Below are positions 1 to 6,200 of a DNA stretch of 11,131 nucleotides, piece after piece. The position numbers and the translations under genes are program-made. This stretch comes from Sulfurovum sp. GTDB taxonomy: Bacteria > Campylobacterota > Campylobacteria > Campylobacterales > Sulfurovaceae. The DNA is taken from NCBI GenBank assembly GCA_020721385.1, contig DYMW01000003.1:4907-16037 (forward strand). The letters are read 5' to 3'. The notes under the pieces were generated by a model. It saw only the letters and a program-made list of their open reading frames with translations, did not search any database and was not told the DNA's origin. How positions within the stretch are numbered: position 1 is the first letter of the stretch; every line of letters starts with the position of its first letter.

Positions 1-419
1 GGTCAGACTACAATCAATACTTCAAAATTCTCATGCAACAACGAGTCATTAACTACGGTAAGCCTGTAATAATCACTGCTCACACCAAAGATGTGTACGA
101 TGAAAAAGCATTGGAATACAAAACTTCTGTACCAATCAAAGGTGCATTAGCTGGTGTAGGTGTTGAGAGTTTCTTCAGTACCGTGGTAGCAACTAAACGG
201 GTAAGTGTTAAAGACTTGAAGCCATTCGAGAATGACATGCTTACTATTACTGAAGAAGAAGAAGACGTAGGCTTCAAATACGTATTTCAATCTCGCATTA
301 CCAAGACTACCACTGGGGAACGTATTCGTGCTCCAATGGGATTGTTTGATAAGGCACATACTTTCATTGACAATGACGCACAAGCGTTGCTTGATAAATT
401 ACGGGTGTTTTATGCTTGA
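1..419 (+). CDS. C-terminal part of a RecA/Sak4-like phage P-loop ATPase (5' end outside window)
   Basis: The frame is open from base 3 to the TGA at 417-419, giving 139 visible residues. The Met codon at 33 is internal, because in-frame codons before it read SDYNQYFKIL without a stop. The visible part matches the C-terminal half of phage AAA_24/Sak4-type ATPases. It has a beta strand ending in VIITAH, placed where RecA-fold ATPases have their sensor strand, then a KGALAG stretch, an acidic TITEEEED segment and a terminal FIDNDAQALLDKL helix. The Walker A and B motifs would lie upstream and are not visible. Such proteins are thought to support recombination or replication and are often encoded beside an SSB, as here. 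N4-like phages have a conserved ATPase-like gene in this position. The family call comes from remembered sequence patterns, so it is likely but unverified. Confidence 0.72.
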   Translation, partial: SDYNQYFKILMQQRVINYGKPVIITAHTKDVYDEKALEYKTSVPIKGALAGVGVESFFSTVVATKRVSVKDLKPFENDMLTITEEEEDVGFKYVFQSRITKTTTGERIRAPMGLFDKAHTFIDNDAQALLDKLRVFYA

Positions 420-732
420 ACCAACTGAAAAACCAAATGCTACACAAGAAGATTTGGAAGCAATTGCTTCAGGAACTATTATGCAGATTCTGGGAGAATA
501 CTTCACAGACTGTAGTGCAATGGCAGACGGAATCACAGGTACTTCTGTGATGGATGCTGCTCGCAAATACGAACTCTTGTCTCGTCCCATACGAGCACAA
601 GTAATGCTATCCCATTGCCCAGTACACAGCGTTGTTGAAACACTTCGTTGTATCTCAGTCGTGAACAATGACGGAAGACTCTTCGCAGGGCAGTTACAGC
701 AATGGGAGAAAGATCACAGCGTTACGCATTAA
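412..732 (+). CDS. conserved-position hypothetical protein, 106 aa
   Basis: An ATG at 412 overlaps the end of the upstream ATPase gene by 8 bp, the usual geometry for translational coupling. A GTG at 328 in the same frame would create a 92-bp overlap and has no ribosome site, so it is rejected. The product is soluble, with no signal peptide or membrane segment. A mostly helical N-terminal half (LEAIASGTIMQILGEYFTD) is followed by a region with two Cys-containing segments (LSHCPVHSV, LRCISVV) and a charged C-terminus (QWEKDHSVTH). The two cysteines are too far apart and too poorly patterned to suggest a zinc site. I do not recognise the family. Its place between the ATPase and the SSB suggests a role in DNA metabolism, but that rests on context only. 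Confidence 0.7.
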   Translation: MLEPTEKPNATQEDLEAIASGTIMQILGEYFTDCSAMADGITGTSVMDAARKYELLSRPIRAQVMLSHCPVHSVVETLRCISVVNNDGRLFAGQLQQWEKDHSVTH

Positions 733-774
733 TCTTTTTCTCTTGGTTCTGAAAACCTCTTTAACAATGGTAAA

Positions 775-796
775 TCCCTGAGCCATAAATCAGGGA
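775..796 (+). promoter_or_regulatory. hairpin in the ssb leader
   Basis: TCCCTGA (775-781) and TCAGGGA (790-796) form a perfect 7-bp stem with an 8-nt loop. It lies in the 86-bp gap between the 106-aa gene and ssb, ending 8 nt before the AAGGA ribosome site at 805-809. No T-run follows, so it is not an intrinsic terminator. The 8-nt loop is too large for an N4 early-type (vRNAP) hairpin promoter, which has a 3-nt loop. It could be an mRNA stabiliser, a processing site or a translational operator. No convincing sigma70 promoter was seen in the gap. Confidence 0.45.
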
Positions 797-818
797 ACTC
801 ATCTAAGGAAATATAGAC

Positions 819-1574
819 ATGGCAGGATTATTCGCAGGATTGACCACAGACAACCTTGAACAAGCAACTGACGTAGTTGGTGGCTTTACTCAACGTGAAA
901 CCGACATCTACACTGGTGTAGTCAAACTGGCTTACGTAGGCAAATCAGAAGGTGGAGCCAGTAACATCAACTTCATTGTTGACATTGATGGTCAAGAGCA
1001 CCGTGAAACAGTGTACTTCACCAACAAGCAAGGTGAGAACTTCTATGTGGACAAGAAAGACACTAAGAAGAAACACCCATTACCCGGCTTCACAATTGTC
1101 AATGATATGTGCTTAGTCACTACTGGCAAACCGTTGGCACAACAAGATGCTCAAGAAAAGGTAGTGAAAATCTACGACTTTGAAGAACGCAAAGAAGTTC
1201 CCAAAGCAGTAACAGTGCTGATTGACATGCTCAATCAACCTGTTTCATTGGCTCTGGGGCAAATCTTGCAGAACAAAAAAGTCAAAGATGCTACAGGTAC
1301 TTACGTTCCTACAGCCGAAACTTTTACTTCAGTGCAGATTGAGAAGGTTATGCATCCCGGTCAGAACAACAAGACCGTATTGGAAATTACTTCTAACAGT
1401 GATGCAAAATATGCTGATGCATGGTTGGCACAGCATAGAGGCAAAGTTCGTGACAAGCGTACTATCAAGACAGGTGATAGCAATGCAGCAGTAGCTTCTG
1501 GTCGTCCAGTACCTCCAGCGGCAGCAGCAGCCCCAGTTCCAACTACTTCACTGTTCGGCAAGAAACCTTCTTAA
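819..1574 (+). CDS. ssb: single-stranded DNA-binding protein, N4-type
   Basis: The ATG at 819 has AAGGA at 805-809 nine bases upstream. The 251-aa product is close to the N4 SSB (gp45, about 265 aa). N4 SSB binds ssDNA during replication and recombination and also activates late phage promoters with host sigma70 RNA polymerase. Visible features are an N-terminal AGLFAGL segment, a beta-rich body (about residues 30-190) with aromatic and basic residues typical of an OB-like fold, a basic stretch near 205-215 (RGKVRDKRTIK), a Pro/Ala-rich flexible linker (about 228-241) and the tail SLFGKKPS. The tail is basic, unlike the acidic tip of bacterial SSB. This agrees with N4 SSB, whose C-terminus matters for transcription activation. 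Lacking a database match, I base the family call on order, length, composition and remembered sequence pattern. Confidence 0.8.
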   Translation: MAGLFAGLTTDNLEQATDVVGGFTQRETDIYTGVVKLAYVGKSEGGASNINFIVDIDGQEHRETVYFTNKQGENFYVDKKDTKKKHPLPGFTIVNDMCLVTTGKPLAQQDAQEKVVKIYDFEERKEVPKAVTVLIDMLNQPVSLALGQILQNKKVKDATGTYVPTAETFTSVQIEKVMHPGQNNKTVLEITSNSDAKYADAWLAQHRGKVRDKRTIKTGDSNAAVASGRPVPPAAAAAPVPTTSLFGKKPS

Positions 1575-1593
1575 CACTGCTCCCACAGTAACG

Positions 1594-1615
1594 GGTAGTC
1601 CTGTACAGGACTACC
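1594..1615. promoter_or_regulatory. 22-bp perfect palindrome between ssb and the resolvase gene
   Basis: The left half GGTAGTCCTGT is followed directly by its exact reverse complement ACAGGACTACC, centred between 1604 and 1605. It starts 20 bp after the ssb stop and ends 16 bp before the resolvase start. As DNA it is the classic shape of a dimeric protein site. As RNA it would fold into a 9-bp stem with a UGUA-type loop. No U-tract follows, so termination is unlikely. It could be an operator, an RNase III processing site or an mRNA 3'-end protector. Confidence 0.55.
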
Positions 1616-1631
1616 TAGTAGGATACTTAAC

Positions 1632-2033
1632 ATGTTACATGAAGGTTACATAGTAAAACTACCACTCACGGTGACATTGGCTATCACAAGCAAAAAGACA
1701 TTCAGTCTGAACTTGAATGTTTATCGTAATGCGCATCACATGACTCTAGCAAAAGCGAAAGTAGCCTTTCAAGAACAAGTGACACCACTGCTTAAAGGCA
1801 TTCCCCTTATACCTAAAGTTCATCTCATCTACACACTCTTTCCTAGAACCAAGGTAAGAACTGATGTAGGTAATGTCTGCTCCATTGTAGACAAGTTCTT
1901 TTCAGATACAATTGTTCATGCTGGTATACTGGCGGATGATGACTATACTTCACTGCCCAAAGTTACATATTGTTTTGGTGCGGTGGATAAGCTAAATCCC
2001 CGTATAGAAGTACATATTATCCCAATCCCATAA
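1632..2033 (+). CDS. rusA: RusA-like Holliday-junction resolvase
   Basis: This 133-aa protein has the size and layout of RusA-family endonucleases, which cut four-way junctions as dimers using Mg2+ bound by aspartates. The N-terminal strand SLNLNVYRNAH, the helix with KAKVAFQ, and the core DVGNVCSIVDKFFSD followed by HAGILADDDY match the family pattern of a D-x-D-N-like motif, a K-x-x-x-D helix, an AG turn and a downstream DD. Asp78, Asp87 and Asp102-104 are the likely metal-site residues. Gly80 occupies the place of the second Asp of E. coli RusA (D70-x-D72), while Asn81 is kept. A TAGTAGGA stretch at 1617-1624 lies upstream of the ATG and could serve as ribosome site. Junction cutting before packaging or after recombination fits its position after ATPase and SSB genes. 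Confidence 0.83.
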   Translation: MLHEGYIVKLPLTVTLAITSKKTFSLNLNVYRNAHHMTLAKAKVAFQEQVTPLLKGIPLIPKVHLIYTLFPRTKVRTDVGNVCSIVDKFFSDTIVHAGILADDDYTSLPKVTYCFGAVDKLNPRIEVHIIPIP

Positions 2034-2037
2034 GGAG
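2032..2037 (+). promoter_or_regulatory. strong ribosome binding site fixing a GTG start
   Basis: AAGGAG overlaps the resolvase TAA stop (2031-2033) and lies 8 nt before GTG at 2046. It is the reason for choosing GTG as start of the next gene, since no ATG is available nearby in frame. Confidence 0.75.
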
Positions 2038-2045
2038 ATTATCTA

Positions 2046-2471
2046 GTGCAAATTACAATCACCGAGCGCGAAATTCATGCAGCTTTGCGCAAGTACATTA
2101 TTGCTCGTCTACGCCTTTCTGCTACTGAAGAAATCAAAGTAGATTTGATGGCTACTCGTGGTATTGATGGCTTCAAAGCAATGCTGGATATTATCGAACC
2201 TGAAGACATGGAAACTGGTGCATTGGAACCACCACCAGCAGGTGAACTTACTCGTGGTGTAGCCCCATCTGCTCCAGCACAAATCCCAGCACCAACTGTC
2301 AAAACTTCAGTTCCAGCAGTACCAGAACCAGTGAAAGAAGTACCAACTACTGACACTGCGGTAGTAAAATCAACAGGTGAGGATGTGGAACGTAGTGTTC
2401 CATTCGATGTGCCTGTGACTCCAGTAGCACCTAAAGTATCAGGTCTATTTGCACATTTGGCGACTAGCTAA
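2046..2471 (+). CDS. conserved phage protein with N-terminal domain and Pro-rich tail, 141 aa
   Basis: The GTG start has a near-ideal AAGGAG site, 12 bp after the resolvase stop. Residues 1-52 form a compact domain: an ITITEREI strand/helix, a basic helix (ALRKYIIARLRL), then IKVDLMATRGIDGFKAMLDI. The VDL-ATRG-DGF-A-DI pattern recurs in small uncharacterised phage proteins. Residues about 58-128 are rich in Pro, Ala, Val and Thr and are probably disordered. The end, SGLFAHLATS, resembles the start (AGLFAGL) and tail (SLFGKKPS) of the SSB. I do not know a function. A domain plus flexible linker plus hydrophobic tip suggests a tethering or adaptor role with the replication proteins encoded beside it, which is inference. 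Confidence 0.72.
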   Translation: MQITITEREIHAALRKYIIARLRLSATEEIKVDLMATRGIDGFKAMLDIIEPEDMETGALEPPPAGELTRGVAPSAPAQIPAPTVKTSVPAVPEPVKEVPTTDTAVVKSTGEDVERSVPFDVPVTPVAPKVSGLFAHLATS

Positions 2472-2473
2472 GT

Positions 2474-2638
2474 ATGTGCAGCTACAAAGTCATAGTAGCA
2501 CTTTTGATGTGGGTAGTACTCATTGCAGCAGTAGTAGGTGTATTTATCACGATAACAACTCTAACAATTGCTGTACTGAGAGTAATAATTCCACTGCTAG
2601 TTCTGTTTGTAATCATTGGCTATTTAGCTGAGAAGTAG
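2474..2638 (+). CDS. small hydrophobic membrane protein, 54 aa
   Basis: The ATG at 2474 lies 2 nt after the preceding TAA, so translation is probably coupled; no good ribosome site is seen. The product begins MCSYKVIVALLMWVV and ends VIIGYLAEK with TAG at 2636-2638. Almost the whole chain is Val, Ile, Leu and Ala. Residues about 6-28 and 34-50 could form two membrane helices, with Arg36 between them and charges only at the ends. Uninterrupted hydrophobicity over 50 codons is unlikely by chance, and the end fits just before the terminator. It is the last gene of the rightward unit. A membrane function such as lysis control, superinfection exclusion or host takeover is possible but not shown. 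Confidence 0.68.
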   Translation: MCSYKVIVALLMWVVLIAAVVGVFITITTLTIAVLRVIIPLLVLFVIIGYLAEK

Positions 2639-2652
2639 CAAATCCAATAACT

Positions 2653-2678
2653 GGAACCAAGGATAAAAACTTGGTTCC
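2653..2678. terminator. upstream hairpin of a tandem terminator region
   Basis: GGAACCAAG (2653-2661) pairs with CTTGGTTCC (2670-2678) in a perfect 9-bp stem with an 8-nt A-rich loop. It is followed on the plus strand by a C-run rather than T, so alone it would pause or protect RNA more than terminate. It lies 14 bp after the last rightward gene and 9 bp before the main terminator hairpin. Confidence 0.5.
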
Positions 2679-2687
2679 CCCTCACAG

Positions 2688-2719
2688 ATAAAAGCCTACA
2701 TGAGTAGGCTTTTATTTTT
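2688..2719. terminator. bidirectional intrinsic terminator between convergent units
   Basis: ATAAAAGCCTAC (2688-2699) and GTAGGCTTTTAT (2704-2715) form a perfect 12-bp stem with an ATGA tetraloop, followed by five T (2715-2719). On the minus strand the same stem gives a CTTTTAT tail. The rightward genes end at 2638 and the leftward genes end at 2725, so the hairpin lies where both transcripts should stop. Confidence 0.88.
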
Positions 2720-2724
2720 ACCAG

Positions 2725-2895
2725 TTACTTGGTAGCAGCTCGTTGGAAGATTTGAGCCACACCAATAAAGGTAGCACTAGCAGCAGTCATTGCTGCATTA
2801 TAGTCATTAACTGTCAGTGCAGTAACTACTGCACCTACACCTGCGAGAATTGCACCTGTTGCAGCAAAATAAGTACGATACCCTGTGAAACGCAT
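2725..2895 (-). CDS. small membrane protein, 56 aa, holin-like candidate
   Basis: The start is the ATG complementary to 2893-2895, with AGGAG at 2910-2906 and an AAGG nearer the start. The stop is TAA at 2727-2725, 9 bp from the terminator stem. The protein begins MRFTGYRTYF and has a Gly/Ala/Val-rich hydrophobic stretch (about 10-29, AATGAILAGVGAVVTALTV), a polar NDYN turn, a second weakly hydrophobic helix (about 36-50) and a basic end QRAATK. One or two membrane helices with short charged ends in under 60 residues is the form of small phage holins and of other small phage membrane proteins. It is the last gene of the leftward unit, after the 94-aa membrane-anchored coiled-coil protein, which makes a lysis role conceivable. 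I do not recognise a named family. Confidence 0.68.
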   Translation of the reverse strand: MRFTGYRTYFAATGAILAGVGAVVTALTVNDYNAAMTAASATFIGVAQIFQRAATK

Positions 2896-2927
2896 AACCT
2901 TATGTCTCCTAACTTGTGTATGGAAAA

Positions 2928-3212
2928 TTACCCAACAGATACCATATTACCGTAACTTGCTAACAGTTTACGATGCTTATGTAGCTCTGCTACTAGGTTT
3001 TCATTCTCCTGCATAATCGCAATGAACCTAGTATCCAAATCATGCAGCTGAGATTCCAGATGGTCAATCTGACGACGTAACTGCTCAATAGTAACAGAGA
3101 GAGCTTCTACCGCAGTCGAATTAGCTTTAGTACTGCTATCTCGATGGTTAGTAAAGAACGTTAGCAACGAGCCAATTATAGCTGCAATAGCAGCAATCAC
3201 TACAGTATCCAT
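2928..3212 (-). CDS. membrane-anchored coiled-coil protein, 94 aa (spanin-like topology)
   Basis: The ATG complementary to 3210-3212 is preceded by GAAAGGAG at 3224-3217, an excellent ribosome site. Residues 4-21 (VVIAAIAAIIGSLLTFF) form one N-terminal membrane helix with few charges before it. A Ser/Thr-rich spacer follows. Residues about 33-85 are heptad-like (IEQLRRQIDHLESQLHDL, then NENLVAELHKH), predicting a coiled coil. This topology, anchor then coiled coil, is that of inner-membrane spanins (Rz) that act in outer-membrane disruption during lysis, but several unrelated phage proteins share it. I saw no overlapping lipoprotein (Rz1-type) frame, which weakens the spanin call. The gene follows vRNAP by 51 bp and is probably on the same late transcript. 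Confidence 0.72.
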   Translation of the reverse strand: MDTVVIAAIAAIIGSLLTFFTNHRDSSTKANSTAVEALSVTIEQLRRQIDHLESQLHDLDTRFIAIMQENENLVAELHKHRKLLASYGNMVSVG

Positions 3213-3263
3213 ACAACTCCTTTCATAAATGTAATCTCACTACTAAATCTTCAATAAAATTCT

Positions 3264-6200
3264 CTAGTCTAGCAAATTCATCCAAGGATTCATGAATGCT
3301 CCACGAAGCCCAGTGTCTATTCCCATTGAACCATAAATAGAACCTTCTACCACTTTTGTGATAGCGTTATCAGAAACTACTCCACCAACTGTACCGGGAA
3401 CCAGTACAGCAGACAGTAACGCATTCAATGGATTATCCCGAATCAACCTTGCAGCGATTTTAACAGAACGTAATTTGTAATTGTAGAACCATAACAATCC
3501 TGAATCTTCGAGAGCTTCTCTGGCTCTACCTGCGTTGCGGTCATAGTTTACAAACTCCTCACTAATACGTCCTAAAGCTTCTGCTCTGCTTACTCCATTT
3601 TTGCGAAAGTTATCGTACATCAGAGATTTAGCAATGAAGTCTCCATAGAAAACTGCTTTCTGTAAATTTTTGAACAAAGCAGTATCTTCAGTAATCAGCC
3701 CATACCGTATGACTTCTCTGGCAACACCAGAAGTACTGTCCAAAGACTTCTCGATAAGAGCCTTGATACTGTAGTCAGCAGCATTACTGGTAGTCTCTGC
3801 TCTGGAGTCCTGATCGGTAATACTGTTGAACTCACCAGCAGAAATCAAATCAGCAATAGACAGTCTATTGATAGACTGCTTAATACTGTTTTCCTCAGCA
3901 GTGAGAGACAATACTTTGTTATTGTCTTTACGGTACTTAGCAACTAGCTTCTCAGCCGAGATAACATTCAGACGTTTACTGGACTTAGCATAGAACTCTG
4001 CTTCTTTGATCTTACGGGCAGTACCTCCAGCAATATCTGCAATAGGTACACCAACTGCCAGTAGATGAACCACGTTAGACATGATATTTACTAAAGGAAC
4101 TATTGCTGATCTCACCACAATATTTGTCTTGATGGTTCCAACAGTAGACTGAACAGTGTTTTCTGCAATCAGCAATTTCTTCATGGCTCCAGTTCCTAAA
4201 ATGCTTTCAGCAAAGTGCTGGGCAACTTTAAGAGTCTGAGGCGACCAACGACTTACACCAGTAAATGGGTCAGTAACACTGGCAGATTGATACCCAAGAA
4301 CATCTTCTACCAGTGAACGACGTACTAAGAATTTTTCCCCGAAGGTATTCTCAATATCTGCACGACTCCAATGACTCAATCGTTCCATTGCGTTCTTTAG
4401 TACTGGGTCTTTAGCTACATACTTCTCATCAAACAAGTCTACGTATTCTCTGTCAATGATGCGTTGAGATTTAGCAACATCTGCTGTGTATGCCTCATGC
4501 AACTTGGTAATTACTCCACGGTTGAACTGATGAGCATCACGTTCCTCAACTTGTCTACCACGGTGTTTACCAGCCAACTTATCAATACGTGTGCTGTACT
4601 TAAAGCGGGCTAACTGCTTAGGGTCTACACTTCTCTCAAAACCAATAGTTCTGCCTTCAGCATCAAACAATGGCAACAAAAACTCATTACCATTCACTAC
4701 ACCCAATTGTCTTGAACCAATGAGATTATCAATATCCACTCCTTTAGTGACCAGTCCTACTGTACGAGAACCAATAGAATGACCTGTAGCTAAGTTAATA
4801 CCTCCAGCAGTGATCTGAATATTCTGAAACAGTCCTTGACGGAAACGAGGATTCACAGTGATTGGCATGTAGAAGTAGCCCATATTACGTGCCTGAGTGT
4901 CCCTGTTGTCACCAAGGTATTTACCTGTGTAGACATAGCCAAGCTTCTGTAACGCTGCTCTCTCACGCACTGAACGAACAATCAAGCTACCATCTGCTGT
5001 AGCAGTAGAAGCCATAGCTCCCTTGTAGTAGTTGTTCTTTCCGGTGGGAGTATTAGCTAACTTCAATTGGTCTTCTGCACGTAAACCTTTCATGTAAGCA
5101 GTAAGGAATTCCAAACCATTTTTCTCAGTTTTAGCCAAATCACGAAGAGTAGTCTGAGTTGACTCACTCAATGATTTGAATGCATACAGTGATACCAGCT
5201 TATCAACAGTTTTTACCAAATCTTCTGAAGCACTAACTGGGGAATTAGAACCAAGGTTATTAGCAACAGCATGGGCATTACGTTGCAATCCATTACCTGC
5301 AACTCCAGTCATCATGTAATTCGCCAATTGTTTAGCTTTGCTCAACATTTTGGGATTGTTGATAGTAGCTTCTAATTTTCCAATCTCAGTGGTGATAGAA
5401 GTTTTACCCCCTAAGAAACTGGCTACCTGAGCTGAGGTAAACACTGCAAGATCAGTTTTAGCAATCCCACTGTTCAAGGCTTCCCATTCATGGTTCTTCA
5501 GCTTTCTTGAGAAAGCATTCTGAATAGTAATAGGGTCATCGTTAATATGTGATTGACGAGTACGAGCAATGAATGCCTTGATAGGTTTGATCAAATCCAC
5601 AATAGATTTGTTACTCTCAGTTCTACCCACTAAGTCATTCACCAGTGCTTGAATTGGCTTAGGCAGTTCAAGGGATTCTAATCCACGAGACATACCTTCA
5701 CTAACTCTTGCCCGTAAATCTTCGTCACTTACCACAGTAGCTAAGTTACCTAACAATCTCTGAACATTCTTCTCAGAAGACTTACTGCGCAAAGCTGCAA
5801 TAGATTTCATTGCACCAGATGAAGCTACATCAGCTATTTTCTCTGATGTGTACTCATTGGCAGCATTAAGCTTAGCTTCTGCTGGTTCAAGCACTTTAGT
5901 CACAAAAGAACTGGCAGCTTTATTCACTCTGAACAAATCTACCAATAGCTTATCCAGTACTTGTTGAGTAGAACCAGTAGCAGAATTAGTCTCACCCAGT
6001 AACTTAGAAATGTTAGCTAGAGCTTTATTACCAAAATTCTCTAATACACCATCCATACCTACCTTGGTAGATTTGGTAGAAGGCATAGGAGGAACTTTAC
6101 TTAATGCTTTACGCATTGGCTCACTTGTTGCAGCTAGAGCCAAGAACACAGAGAACTTGTCTGCTACATCTCCTTGCTGCTTACTCAGTAAGTAAGTCAT

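Noticed and set aside
328..411. GTG-started extension of the 106-aa gene
   Set aside because: It would overlap the ATPase gene by 92 bp and has no ribosome site. The ATG at 412 has normal 8-bp coupling.
746..758. GGTT...AACC inverted repeat as a vRNAP-type hairpin promoter
   Set aside because: It has a 4-bp stem and 5-nt loop. N4 hairpin promoters have longer stems with 3-nt loops and lie in the early region.
2449..2631. 60-aa plus-strand frame
   Set aside because: It is rich in Ser, Asn, Cys and His without domain character and overlaps the end of the 141-aa gene. The 54-aa frame at 2474-2638 fits spacing and composition better.
3201..3227. 8-codon minus-strand frame overlapping the start of the 94-aa gene
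   Set aside because: Its ATG lies within the ribosome-site stretch and gives only a short chance peptide; no evidence for a leader role.
3213..3275. Possible sigma70 promoter before the 94-aa gene
   Set aside because: A TTGAAG and a TACATT-like box are only about 15 bp apart and both are weak; transcription from the vRNAP unit is sufficient.
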